Shown here: positions 36,936 through 46,980 of the stretch, one piece after another
How positions within the stretch are numbered: position 1 is the first letter of the stretch
Layout: each line of letters begins with the position of its first letter
NCBI GenBank assembly: GCA_030431695.1
Contig: JAUIIU010000001.1
Span: 1-64,000 of the forward strand
Reading direction: 5' to 3'
Length of the DNA: 64,000 nt
Origin: Bacteroidia bacterium
Lineage (GTDB): Bacteria > Bacteroidota > Bacteroidia > Flavobacteriales > Flavobacteriaceae
Program-made: the position numbers and the translations under genes
The notes under the pieces: model-generated
What the model was told of the DNA's origin: nothing
Database searches by the model: none
Seen by the model: only the letters and a program-made list of their open reading frames with translations

Positions 36936-39248
36936 ATGATCATTCGCCTGGTTATTCTCCTTTTCTGTTGTTCATTGCTGAACACATCCTGTTCAGAAAT
37001 ATCAAAACCATACGTCGATTATCCGCCTAAGATCATACCCAAACCGTCCAAAATGCTTCACACTCACGGGGTTTTTACCCTGGAGGCAGGTTCTGGGATC
37101 CACGCAGCTGAGGAATTCACCACTGCGGTACAATTCCTCCGGAACTATATTCGCAATGGCGCAGGCTTCGAACTAGGAGAGGCTAGTTTGTCGTCTGCCA
37201 TGATCCGCTTCGAAAAGGCAGATTCCATCCCAACAGAAGGCTATTCCCTGAAAATCTCGGAAGCGGGAATTCACATTCAGGCATCCGACGCATCCGGTGC
37301 TTTCTACGCTGTCCAGAGCCTGCGACAGCTACTGCCACACGATCTAGAGCAGCTCAATTCTCTTCCGCGAAATTCGGTTCATTTGCCCCACGTTGATATT
37401 CAGGATAGTCCGCGATTCCCTTACCGCGGGATGCACCTGGATGTTGCACGTCACTTTTTTCCGAAGGAATTCGTAAAAGACTACATCTCCTACCTGGCCA
37501 TGCTGAAGATGAATCGTTTTCACTGGCACCTTACCGAAGACCAGGGCTGGAGAATCGAGATCGATCAGTTTCCCAGGCTAACCTCTCATGCCGCGTTTCG
37601 CGACGAGACTCTGATAGGCCATTATAACGACCAGCCCCAGCGATTCGACGGTGAGCGGTACGGAGGTTTCTACACCAAAGAGGACATACGTGAAATTGTT
37701 GCTTTTGCTGAAAAACACCACATAACCATTGTTCCCGAGATCGAAATGCCGGGTCACGCGCAGGCCGCTATCAGTGCCTACCCGGAACTGGGCTGCACCG
37801 GTGAACAGATCCCAGTAGCAACCAAATGGGGCGTTTTCGAAGATATCTTTTGCCCTAACCAAAAGACCTTCGCTTTCCTGAAAGGAGTACTTTCTGAAGT
37901 AGTTGAGCTCTTCCCGGGAGAGTACATCCATATTGGCGGAGACGAAGCTCCCAAGACACGCTGGAAGGCATGTGATCATTGTCAGAAATTGATCCGTGAG
38001 CTGGGCTTGGCTAACGAACATGAACTGCAAAGCTGGTTCATCCGGGAGATCGAAACATTCCTGAACAGCAAAGGCAAGAAGATCATAGGCTGGGACGAGA
38101 TCCTGGAAGGCGGATTGGCGCCGAATGCAACCGTCATGTCCTGGCGAGGTGTTCAGGGTGGGATCGAAGCTGCAAAGACCGGACACAATGTGATCATGAC
38201 GCCTACTTCTCATGCTTACTTCGATTACTATCAAAGTGACAACCCGGACGAGCCCTTGGCGATAGGCGGCTATTTACCATTGGAAAAGGTATACGGTTTT
38301 GATCCCATACCTTCAGAATTAAACAAAGAGGAAGCCAAATATGTGCTGGGTGCCCAGGGAAATGTTTGGACGGAATACATGAAATCCGAGCAACATGTTG
38401 AGTATATGATCTTCCCACGGATGCTCGCGATGAGCGAAGTGGTTTGGAGCGGGCCCACGGAGAATTTTGATACAGATTATCCGGATTTTGTGGATCGAGT
38501 AGAGCATTTTCACAACCGATTTGCCGCTTTAGGTGTGAATTTTGCAAACCATTTGTACAGATTGGAAGGGAAAGTTCTTAAAAATACTGATGGCGTGAGT
38601 TTTCAGCTACAGACGCCCACCATGGGAAAAACTATTCGGTATCAATTGAACCAGGGACAATGGATGGATTACACTACTCCTTTTTCACTTCACAATGACG
38701 CGGAAATTAACGCTTTGGTTTACATGGAAAGTGAAAAGATCAGCGATACGTTTCATCAAAAAGTAAGGCTGCACAAAGGAGTGAAAGGTACAATATCATT
38801 GAACAAGCCGCCACATCCATCCTATTCATCCGGGGGAAAAGAAGCATTGAATAACGGTATCTCGGGCAGGGATGATCGTTACGGCGACAGTGAGTGGCTG
38901 GGGTTTTGGGGCGAGGATATTGAGATTGAGATCGACCTGGGTGACACCTTAGAAATATCCGAGGTTAAAACTCGATTCTACCACGCTCCCGGTCAATGGG
39001 TCCATTCCCCCGAAACCATATCGGTTGCCGGGGTCATGAGAAATGGTGAAAGATTCGTAACCACTACAAGGATCGATGGCGACCCTTCAAAAAATTATGT
39101 GATAGCACGCATTGAACTGTCACATTTGGCCGATAACAATCTAAATAAGATAAAGCTTATCGTTCCAAATTTTGGGATCATTCCGGAGGGTTCCCAGGGT
39201 GCCGGCAACAAAGCCTGGACCTTTATTGATGAAATTATAATTGAATAG
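36936..39248 (+). CDS. GH20 beta-N-acetylhexosaminidase lipoprotein
   Basis: The 770-residue protein has a lipoprotein-type signal (LLNTSC, Cys about 19), a GH20b N-terminal domain (about 30-160) and the catalytic barrel. The barrel carries HIGGDEAP with the catalytic Asp336-Glu337 pair and GWDEILEGG. A chitobiase-like C-terminal domain and a terminal beta-sandwich (GFWGEDIEIEIDLGD) follow. The enzyme removes terminal GlcNAc/GalNAc from chitin oligomers, glycans or peptidoglycan fragments, probably at the cell envelope. It starts 45 bases after pbpC, so recycling of wall sugars is one plausible use. Confidence 0.95.
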   Translation: MIIRLVILLFCCSLLNTSCSEISKPYVDYPPKIIPKPSKMLHTHGVFTLEAGSGIHAAEEFTTAVQFLRNYIRNGAGFELGEASLSSAMIRFEKADSIPTEGYSLKISEAGIHIQASDASGAFYAVQSLRQLLPHDLEQLNSLPRNSVHLPHVDIQDSPRFPYRGMHLDVARHFFPKEFVKDYISYLAMLKMNRFHWHLTEDQGWRIEIDQFPRLTSHAAFRDETLIGHYNDQPQRFDGERYGGFYTKEDIREIVAFAEKHHITIVPEIEMPGHAQAAISAYPELGCTGEQIPVATKWGVFEDIFCPNQKTFAFLKGVLSEVVELFPGEYIHIGGDEAPKTRWKACDHCQKLIRELGLANEHELQSWFIREIETFLNSKGKKIIGWDEILEGGLAPNATVMSWRGVQGGIEAAKTGHNVIMTPTSHAYFDYYQSDNPDEPLAIGGYLPLEKVYGFDPIPSELNKEEAKYVLGAQGNVWTEYMKSEQHVEYMIFPRMLAMSEVVWSGPTENFDTDYPDFVDRVEHFHNRFAALGVNFANHLYRLEGKVLKNTDGVSFQLQTPTMGKTIRYQLNQGQWMDYTTPFSLHNDAEINALVYMESEKISDTFHQKVRLHKGVKGTISLNKPPHPSYSSGGKEALNNGISGRDDRYGDSEWLGFWGEDIEIEIDLGDTLEISEVKTRFYHAPGQWVHSPETISVAGVMRNGERFVTTTRIDGDPSKNYVIARIELSHLADNNLNKIKLIVPNFGIIPEGSQGAGNKAWTFIDEIIIE

Positions 39249-39323
39249 CTGTCTTTCAGAGTCCGAATGGCCATGAATCTAGTCTTTGAGATTCCTCTTT
39301 ATACTCGGAATGACAACGGTGGT

Positions 39324-40019
39324 ATGAAAATAGAAATTTGCGCATCAAATTTTGAAAGTGCCCGAATCGCTAAAAAGTGCGGAGCGGACCGCATTGAGCT
39401 GTGTGTTGATCTTGGTGTTGGCGGACTTACGCCTCCTGCGGAAATGATCGAGCGGGTTATTTCCGAACTCCGAATACCAACCCATGTTCTTATCCGTCCG
39501 CGAGAGGGTGATTTTATTTATTCTGAAGCCGAATTCCGCGAGATGCTTCAATGTATCGAGCTCTGCAAGACACTTGGCTGCGATGGTGTGGTAAGCGGGG
39601 CCTTAACTCCTTCTTCGGAAATAGACACGGAAAGAACCGGGCAATTGATCCAAGCCGCGAAGGGTATGCAATTCACCTTTCACAGGGCATTCGACCTTTG
39701 TATCGAACCGCTTTCAGCCATTAAAAGCCTAACTGATCTTGGTGTGGATCGGCTACTTACTTCAGGGCAGGAACTAAGGGCAGAATTGGGAATAACTCTT
39801 CTGAAGCAGCTACAAATAGTTGCCGAAGACCGCATAGAGATCATGCCGGGTGGTGGTATAAACGATGCCAATGCACACCTTTTTAAAAAGGCCGGATTCC
39901 GAAGCATTCATCTTTCAGCGATAAAAAAGAACGCCTCCGCCAGCTCTCTTTTCCAAACAGGGGTTGAGGGGGTGTCGGATTCAGAAATAATCCAAAATGT
40001 GCTCTCGGCCGTTCGCTAG
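39324..40019 (+). CDS. cutC: CutC family protein
   Basis: I chose the ATG at 39324 (MKIEICASNFESA) since the family starts this way; the frame is open 19 codons upstream with no family character. The 231-residue TIM barrel contains GADRIELCVDLGVGGLTPP, VLIRPREGDF, FHRAFDL and IMPGGGIN, the usual CutC blocks. CutC was proposed to act in copper homeostasis, but that role is disputed. It lies 75 bases downstream of the hexosaminidase and its end overlaps the convergent YCII gene by four bases. Confidence 0.93.
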   Translation: MKIEICASNFESARIAKKCGADRIELCVDLGVGGLTPPAEMIERVISELRIPTHVLIRPREGDFIYSEAEFREMLQCIELCKTLGCDGVVSGALTPSSEIDTERTGQLIQAAKGMQFTFHRAFDLCIEPLSAIKSLTDLGVDRLLTSGQELRAELGITLLKQLQIVAEDRIEIMPGGGINDANAHLFKKAGFRSIHLSAIKKNASASSLFQTGVEGVSDSEIIQNVLSAVR

Positions 40020-40561
40020 CGCAACGGGAATCCTTTCGCGGCCCACCAGGGTCTAACCTCGATCACGAGTCGGCCTGCTTTTACCGCCGGGTCCATATTG
40101 GCCAGGCTGTCCGCCATTTCCAAAGTAGGAACATTGTAGATCGTTATCCCACGAACATCCTGATCATCACCGAAGGGCCCCGAGATATCGGCATAGCCTT
40201 TATCATACATCTCACCAAGGTGATTGAGGTGCGCCTCCTGGATTTTGGCCGCTTCCAGGGAATCCTGCGACCTTTCCGGGCCTCGTTTAAGGAAGGCCAT
40301 AAAATATTGCTGCATGATGACCGTATCACCCGTTTTTGGATCGACATAGTCGAAGATCTGAAAACCTTTGTCCGCGAGCTCTTTTTTAAGCTGGGCAGTA
40401 GATTTTCCTTTTCGCTTGCGTTCTTTATTATGCTTGCGCTTTTGGTGGTCCTTTATTTTGTGTTCTTTGTGAGCTTTATCATGCTTTTGTTCGTAATCCT
40501 TTTTACAGCTGAAGACCAAGGCGGTCAATAGCAACAGAATCCATAGTGATCTAGTTTTCAT
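40016..40561 (-). CDS. YCII-domain lipoprotein with Lys/His-rich linker
   Basis: The 181-residue protein has a lipoprotein signal (ALVFSC, Cys about 19), a striking Lys/His/Arg-rich linker (about residues 20-55) and a C-terminal YCII-like domain (about 85-170) with YMAFLKRGPERSQ-type and GYADISGPFGDD segments. YCII domains are ferredoxin-like and related to small dehalogenases or dimeric sensors. A lipid-anchored version with a very basic linker is unusual. It overlaps the CYTH gene by 11 bases, so the two are probably one transcript. Confidence 0.82.
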   Translation of the reverse strand: MKTRSLWILLLLTALVFSCKKDYEQKHDKAHKEHKIKDHQKRKHNKERKRKGKSTAQLKKELADKGFQIFDYVDPKTGDTVIMQQYFMAFLKRGPERSQDSLEAAKIQEAHLNHLGEMYDKGYADISGPFGDDQDVRGITIYNVPTLEMADSLANMDPAVKAGRLVIEVRPWWAAKGFPLR

Positions 40562-41030
40562 CTTTCCAGTATTTATAAGGTTGTTTTGCTAAATAAGAAT
40601 TATAGTATCGGACGTCTCCAGTGACCTCTGTTCCCAGCCACTCCGGCCTCGGGAATTCTTCATCCTCTGTTTCCAGTTCGATTTCGGCCATGACGAGACC
40701 TTCATTATCCCCGTGGAATTCGTCAATTTCATATTTATGATCTCCCATCAATACTTCATACCTGGTCTTTTCGATCATGCCCGGTTCACAGAGTTTCAAT
40801 AAAGCCTTGGCATCGCCAAGGTTGATCTCGCCTTCCCATTCGAATCGGGTTGTGCCTTCTTCATTGGAGGGGCCTTTCACGGTTATATAGCCGATCTCCC
40901 CGTGAATTCGGACCCTCACGGTACGGCCTGGGTCTGTATTCAGGAATCCCTGGACCATTGTGGTTTTCGAGCTGCTCTCGTTTCGATAGCTGTTCGATCT
41001 CACCAAAAATTTGCGTTCAATTTCTATCAT
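40551..41030 (-). CDS. CYTH domain protein
   Basis: The 159-residue protein is a single CYTH domain, with the signature EIERK at residues 3-7 and later RVRIHGEIGYITVKG and AEIELETEDEEF segments that complete the charged tunnel. CYTH proteins bind triphosphates with divalent metal; bacterial single-domain members act as triphosphatases. It is divergent from dinB with only 45 bases between the start codons. Confidence 0.93.
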   Translation of the reverse strand: MIEIERKFLVRSNSYRNESSSKTTMVQGFLNTDPGRTVRVRIHGEIGYITVKGPSNEEGTTRFEWEGEINLGDAKALLKLCEPGMIEKTRYEVLMGDHKYEIDEFHGDNEGLVMAEIELETEDEEFPRPEWLGTEVTGDVRYYNSYLAKQPYKYWKDEN

Positions 41031-41075
41031 GATACTTCCCTCTGAAGTCTAACGAAGATATTATAATTTTATAGC

Positions 41076-42185
<1,110 letters not shown>

Positions 42186-42237
42186 CTTGTGAAATGAAAC
42201 TACTTGAAATTCATTATTAACTAAAACCTTTACAATC

Positions 42238-43041
42238 ATGAAAAAAGTAGTTTTTGCACTAGCGGCCATCGCCCTGACAACGTCGATCATTTCCTGTAAG
42301 AATAATTCCCCAGAAGTGATTTCTGAAGAAAACCCGGAACAAGATATCACCCTTAACGAAGCTGAAGATCTTGCCCTGGCGGATGTTTCAACCGAAACAA
42401 CCACCGGCGGAAACTATCTGTATGTGCTTGCTCCCAGTGGACTGAGCCTGCGCGAATACGGAAATCTTCAAAGTGATAAACTGGCTAAGATGCCCTACGG
42501 AACCAAGGTAAAAGTGATCAATTCCGAAGAAAACCCCACGATGACCGTAGCCGGAATCAAGGGAGGTATGGACGAGGTTGAATTCAACCAAAAGAAAGGA
42601 TATGCTTTCAACGGTTACCTTTCCAAGTACTTCCCCCCCGAATTGAATATCACGGTAAAGGGATATGCTTCTGAACTGAATAAATTCTTTCCCGAGGTGA
42701 TTTATTCCGAAGAGAAAGGAGGAACAGCGAGCAATCCCGAGAATACCGAGATCATCCTCCTACCGGATGCCGAGTGGCATGATGCTTACTTCATTGCACA
42801 ACGACTATTCGACTTCCCCAAAGAGTTCGATTTCCCGAACCCTAAAGGTAAGGACAGTGAGATCGTGGCAGACAGCAAGCCGAAGAAGGACGTTTGGACC
42901 AGTCAGTTGGAGATCAGCAGAAAAGACGACAATCTCGAGAAGATCGAATATAATTACAGTTCTAAAAAGTTCGACACCAACGTAGTGATCGAAAAGACTG
43001 AAAAAGGAATGAAGATCTCCAGGACAGAAACAATCAAATAA
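42238..43041 (+). CDS. SH3 domain lipoprotein
   Basis: The 267-residue protein has a lipoprotein signal (TTSIISC, Cys about 20), an acidic Asn/Glu-rich linker, and a bacterial SH3 domain (about residues 60-135) opening YVLAPSGLSLREYGN. The C-terminal half has no recognised domain. It is predicted to be anchored in the envelope. A strong terminator follows immediately. Confidence 0.82.
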   Translation: MKKVVFALAAIALTTSIISCKNNSPEVISEENPEQDITLNEAEDLALADVSTETTTGGNYLYVLAPSGLSLREYGNLQSDKLAKMPYGTKVKVINSEENPTMTVAGIKGGMDEVEFNQKKGYAFNGYLSKYFPPELNITVKGYASELNKFFPEVIYSEEKGGTASNPENTEIILLPDAEWHDAYFIAQRLFDFPKEFDFPNPKGKDSEIVADSKPKKDVWTSQLEISRKDDNLEKIEYNYSSKKFDTNVVIEKTEKGMKISRTETIK

Positions 43042-43044
43042 GTG

Positions 43045-43069
43045 AAAAGCCTCTTCGGAGGCTTTTTTT
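43045..43069 (+). terminator. Terminator of the SH3 lipoprotein gene
   Basis: The hairpin AAAAGCCTC-TTCG-GAGGCTTTT with a run of seven T lies four bases after the stop codon. The UUCG tetraloop makes it very stable. Its T run merges with the start of the pyk remnant. Confidence 0.9.
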
Positions 43070-43109
43070 ATACCTGTGACACTCTAGGTGGGTTTATCAT
43101 CCCTCTCAT
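43068..43109 (-). pseudogene. Remnant: second copy of the 3' end of pyk
   Basis: Read on the minus strand this encodes MRGMINPPRVSQV and a stop. The intact pyk at 45553 ends DKGMVNTLRVSQV and a stop. The first 39 bases aligned without gaps agree at 30 positions, and many differences are at third codon positions. No further pyk sequence precedes it. It marks the far boundary of the A+T-rich two-gene island. Confidence 0.7.
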
Positions 43110-43186
43110 GAAAAATATCGGAGTAAAATTATAAGGTGAGCAGGTGTCAATTTTTAATTTCTTATTCAATAAGCTTATTAATGCTT

Positions 43187-44419
43187 TTATAGAAAGTTGT
43201 CTTTTCGTCTCATAATAATATAGAAGAAGTCGAAAATACCCTTCTCAGTTAAGGTAATTTTATTCTTGTTTTTAACCCTTTTAATAGTCCCATCAATTTC
43301 TTTTAAGAGTACAAATGAATGCACCAAGTCTTCAAAATTTTGAATATTCGATTGATGCCCATCTTTTTCCCAAATGAAATAGTTCACAAATTCCAATTTA
43401 TTCTGAAAATTCATTAAAGCCGTTGGATTATGACTACTCATAATTATTTGGGTTCGCTTTGGTTTTTCATCCGTTAACCATCTCATTACTTCTCTCAAAT
43501 TTTTTTCATGAATTCCATTTTCAAGTTCTTCAAACATTAAAAGAGAAACTGGTTTAGGTAAGGATACTAGTAATGCAATCGCCCCACACTTCAGGATGCC
43601 ATCACTTACTTCGAAGGGTTTAAAGTTCATTAGCTCAGTCTTTGAACTTGAACTCCTTAGTCCTTCAAATTGCCATCTTATACTGGTATCTCTCTTGGTT
43701 ATATAAATACTTTTGAATCCAGTATTTAATTGCTGCATCAATTGTTGAAAACGCGACATTACTGAATCATAATTTTGTTTTACAAATGTCAATACTGATT
43801 GAAAATTCTCCCCTTGAACCCCAAGCGCGTATGGAATATTTAAATCCGTCTTCTTTTTTGCCCTAAATTTATTTAATGTCTGAAGATCGTGTTGACCAAG
43901 AGAAGTACTTTGGAAGTTAAAATAGTATAAGTAACAAAGAGACATAAAAAATTTCCTAATATGTCCGAGATAATTTTTGGCCTTATCATTATTCTTCAAA
44001 TTCTCATATAAATCAATATAATCCGTTTTATCACTTGAGATAAACTCAAGATAATTTGTTTTGTCATGAATTAATTTGAGAAATTCCTTACAATATGTCC
44101 TATAACCATACTCACGACTTTTCTGTCCAACTTCAAGAGAATAGTGTATTTCTGTCTTATCTTCTAACCATTTGCAACTGTAAATTATTGGTCGGTTGTG
44201 ATTCAATCTATGTCTATGTTGAAGGTAATCTGAAGGTATTACACTATCAACTTGTTTAAAAATCACAGATCTTGAAACTAGTTCTGACATAGAAGTTATT
44301 CCTTTTAAAAAATTAGATTTTCCTGATCCATTCCCTCCTAAGAATAAATTGACCTCGCCTAATTGAATCTCTGAATCATAATGAGATTTAAAATTTTGTA
44401 ACCTAAACGTTTTAAACAT
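43187..44419 (-). CDS. AAA family ATPase (RecF/SMC-like, AAA_21 type)
   Basis: The 410-residue protein has Walker A GGNGSGKS (28-35), an ABC-type signature region VSDGILKCGAIAL (271-283), Walker B LLMFEELENG (293-302) and a switch His in SSHNP (about 330). The ATPase head is therefore complete. No TOPRIM nuclease domain follows; the last 70 residues are unassigned. Such ATPases occur in OLD-, PtuA- and other phage-defence modules. The gene starts three bases after the stop of the RelA/SpoT-domain gene and is equally A+T-rich, so the two were probably acquired together. Confidence 0.85.
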   Translation of the reverse strand: MFKTFRLQNFKSHYDSEIQLGEVNLFLGGNGSGKSNFLKGITSMSELVSRSVIFKQVDSVIPSDYLQHRHRLNHNRPIIYSCKWLEDKTEIHYSLEVGQKSREYGYRTYCKEFLKLIHDKTNYLEFISSDKTDYIDLYENLKNNDKAKNYLGHIRKFFMSLCYLYYFNFQSTSLGQHDLQTLNKFRAKKKTDLNIPYALGVQGENFQSVLTFVKQNYDSVMSRFQQLMQQLNTGFKSIYITKRDTSIRWQFEGLRSSSSKTELMNFKPFEVSDGILKCGAIALLVSLPKPVSLLMFEELENGIHEKNLREVMRWLTDEKPKRTQIIMSSHNPTALMNFQNKLEFVNYFIWEKDGHQSNIQNFEDLVHSFVLLKEIDGTIKRVKNKNKITLTEKGIFDFFYIIMRRKDNFL

Positions 44420-44422
44420 AAT

Positions 44423-45508
44423 CTAGTCAATAAGATTTATGGACTCAATCCATTGTAAAAGCTTTATTCTATCACTTTTGAAAAGGAGCAATCTAAATTT
44501 ATCTCGGTCCGAAAGGTATAAACAATGACGAATAAACAAACTTAATGATTCTGGCAAATCGAACTTATCAAAATACTCCTTAATTAAACTCTCCTGTCTT
44601 AAAATGGCTAAGCACAGTGAGCCCATGGTTTGTTTCGGATCAATTTTAGAAATTGAATCAATAATTTCTATGATATTCCCCTTAATAATGACAGTATCCT
44701 TTTTCCAAACTTTTATGAATGATATAAATGAAATTGTATTAATTTTCGTCCTAGACTTTAAATGTTCTGCTAAAGATTTATTGAATTCTCTTCTTTCAAA
44801 TGTTCTTATTCTTTTATTTAAATCTACATAAACCTTATCGAAGGTTTTCATTGTTGCGTAAGGTCGCTCTATATCCTTTACAAAATTATTTGGCAAATAC
44901 CGTTTGTATTTAAGATGGTGATCGTGGGCAGACCAAGCATGTGCAAATACGGTTCGAATTTGAAGCTCAAACAAGAATTCGTCATAGAAACTATATTCTA
45001 TCAATTCTAAACGAGGATTCTTTAATTTTAAGATAAAATGGTATGCTTCATATTTTATAATTGATGCTTCATTATCATCTTTAAATTTATTCTTGCTGGC
45101 GATAATATCAAATTCTAATTCAAGGAGTCTCTTAACTTTATTAAAAGAAGGTAGATACAATACATTCATTCTGAGACCAATTAAATCCTGAATATGCTTT
45201 CTTATATCTAAAATTTCATCTTTTTCTTCGAGACTATATCGATAATTCTTATTAAATTTTGATATGCATTCGCTTAACTTCTTTACTCGATAGCTGAATT
45301 GATCGGCAAATATATCCGATTTTTTATCTACAAGGTTTTCTAGAATATTAAGTGATAATGCGCCCGCTGTATCTAAATCCTTAAGATTTAGGAGATACCA
45401 TTCTTTGAAAGTATTTTCTGCAAGCTTAAAATCCAATTTGATAAAGAATTGGTCACAATTGAGGAGATTGATACGATAAATATATACAAACAATTGAATT
45501 TGTGGCAA
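44423..45508 (-). CDS. RelA/SpoT-domain protein (possible alarmone or nucleotide pyrophosphokinase)
   Basis: The 361-residue protein has a synthetase-type RelA/SpoT domain at about residues 65-205: QDLIGLR (Asp108-Arg113), KYEAYH (Tyr153, His157), the catalytic ELQIRT (Glu181-Thr186) and HAWSAHDHHLKYK. The metal-binding Asp, the substrate-stacking Tyr and the catalytic Glu are present. The usual Gly before the Tyr is Lys. There is no HD hydrolase, TGS or ACT domain, so it is not a housekeeping Rel. Small relatives include toxic synthetases and tRNA-modifying toxins. The N terminus is uncertain. Pairing with an AAA ATPase suggests a toxin or defence role. Confidence 0.75.
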   Translation of the reverse strand: MPQIQLFVYIYRINLLNCDQFFIKLDFKLAENTFKEWYLLNLKDLDTAGALSLNILENLVDKKSDIFADQFSYRVKKLSECISKFNKNYRYSLEEKDEILDIRKHIQDLIGLRMNVLYLPSFNKVKRLLELEFDIIASKNKFKDDNEASIIKYEAYHFILKLKNPRLELIEYSFYDEFLFELQIRTVFAHAWSAHDHHLKYKRYLPNNFVKDIERPYATMKTFDKVYVDLNKRIRTFERREFNKSLAEHLKSRTKINTISFISFIKVWKKDTVIIKGNIIEIIDSISKIDPKQTMGSLCLAILRQESLIKEYFDKFDLPESLSLFIRHCLYLSDRDKFRLLLFKSDRIKLLQWIESINLID

Positions 45509-45552
45509 TATTATCTAGAAAATGAGCTTTATATTCAAATAAACTAAATGTT

Positions 45553-46980
45553 TTATACCTGCGAAACTCTAAGGGTATTTACCATCCCCTTATCAACAAT
45601 TGGCATCGCTGCAAGGTTGATCAGGTAATCCCCTTTCTCCACAAAACCACTCTTCAGTGCAATCTTATTAACATCCTCTACCGTTTCATCAGTACTTACA
45701 TACTTGTCGTAAAAGAAGGATTTTACTCCCCAGAGCAGGTTGAGGCGGGAAAGGATGCGCTTGTTGGAGGTAAATACCAGGATGTGTGAAGCCGGCCTCC
45801 ATGCAGATATCTGGAAGGCGGTATACCCACTATTTGTAAGGGTACAGATAGCCCTTGCCTCTATCTCATCGGCCATTTTAGCGGCATGATAGCAAACAGA
45901 TTTTGTTATATATCGGTTGGTTCGAACATGCGGTGGTTCGTGAGGCACACGAATAAGTTTACTATTCTCCACCTGGCTGCAAATATTCGCCATGGTTTTG
46001 ATCACCTCTACGGGATATTTTCCTACTGAAGTCTCCCCGGAAAGCATAACGGCATCCGCCCCATCCATCACGGAATTCGCCACATCGTTCACTTCGGCCC
46101 TGGTGGGAGTTAGTGAACCGATCATCGTTTCCATCATCTGGGTAGCGATAATGACCGGTATCCTGGCGCGCTTCGCAGTGAGCACAAGTTGTTTCTGAAT
46201 TAACGGAACTTCTTCGGCAGGGACTTCGACACCCAGGTCTCCCCTGGCGACCATAAGTCCATCGCAATACGGAATGATCCTGTCTATGTTCTCAACGGCT
46301 TCGGGTTTTTCGATCTTGGCGATAATCGGGATCTTGTATTCGCTGTGCGCTTCTATAAGAGCCTGAAGTTCCTTGAGATCTTCCGCGTGGCGTACAAATG
46401 AGAGCGCAATCCAATCCACCTCCTGCTGTACAGCGAAGATAGCATCCTGCTTATCCTTTGAGGTGAGCGCAGGTAGAGAGATCCTGGTGTTTGGAAGGTT
46501 GACACCCTTTTTTGAACGAAGCGGCCCTCCCTGTCGAACCACTGCCTTCACCTCATCCTTCTTATTGGTGGATTCCACTTCAAAGATCAGCTTACCGTCG
46601 TCCAGGAGGATCCGCTCGCCCGGATTAACATCTTTGGGGAAATTGTCGTAGTTCATATACACCCGATCGCTGGATCCTTCAAATTCCTCACCTGTACAGA
46701 AGGTGATCTCATCTCCAGGTTCAACCACAACTTCTTCTTTCATAACGCCTACTCGCAACTTGGGCCCCTGGAGATCGGCGAGAATGGCCGTAGACCGATT
46801 CATTTCCTCCCCAAGTTCCCTGATCAGCCGGATACGTTCCCGGACGTCCTCGTAATTCGCGTGGGAGAAATTTATGCGGAAAACATCGGCTCCTTCCAGG
46901 ATCATGGCTTTGATCACTTTCTTTTCTGAAGTCGCCGGGCCGAGGGTGGCTACAATTTTTGTTCTCTTTTGGGTTGGCAT
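45553..46980 (-). CDS. pyk: Pyruvate kinase
   Basis: The 475-residue protein is full length. It begins RTKIVATLGPATSEKK, has the active-site RINFSHAN segment, PIIAKIEKPEAVENID with the catalytic Lys, and MVARGDLGVEVP. The C-terminal domain is complete and ends RVSQV. The enzyme makes pyruvate and ATP from phosphoenolpyruvate and ADP. Its stop is followed on the minus strand by the A+T-rich island, and a diverged copy of its last codons occurs at the far end of that island. The start overlaps the stop of the IPExxxVDY gene by one base. Confidence 0.97.
   Translation of the reverse strand: MPTQKRTKIVATLGPATSEKKVIKAMILEGADVFRINFSHANYEDVRERIRLIRELGEEMNRSTAILADLQGPKLRVGVMKEEVVVEPGDEITFCTGEEFEGSSDRVYMNYDNFPKDVNPGERILLDDGKLIFEVESTNKKDEVKAVVRQGGPLRSKKGVNLPNTRISLPALTSKDKQDAIFAVQQEVDWIALSFVRHAEDLKELQALIEAHSEYKIPIIAKIEKPEAVENIDRIIPYCDGLMVARGDLGVEVPAEEVPLIQKQLVLTAKRARIPVIIATQMMETMIGSLTPTRAEVNDVANSVMDGADAVMLSGETSVGKYPVEVIKTMANICSQVENSKLIRVPHEPPHVRTNRYITKSVCYHAAKMADEIEARAICTLTNSGYTAFQISAWRPASHILVFTSNKRILSRLNLLWGVKSFFYDKYVSTDETVEDVNKIALKSGFVEKGDYLINLAAMPIVDKGMVNTLRVSQV

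Noticed and set aside
43187-44419. Calling the ATPase an OLD-family nuclease
   Set aside because: The ATPase head fits, but the protein ends about 70 residues after the switch His and has no TOPRIM acidic motifs.
44423-45508. Calling the RelA/SpoT gene a housekeeping rel
   Set aside because: It lacks HD, TGS and ACT domains, is A+T-rich, and stands beside an ATPase in an apparent insertion.
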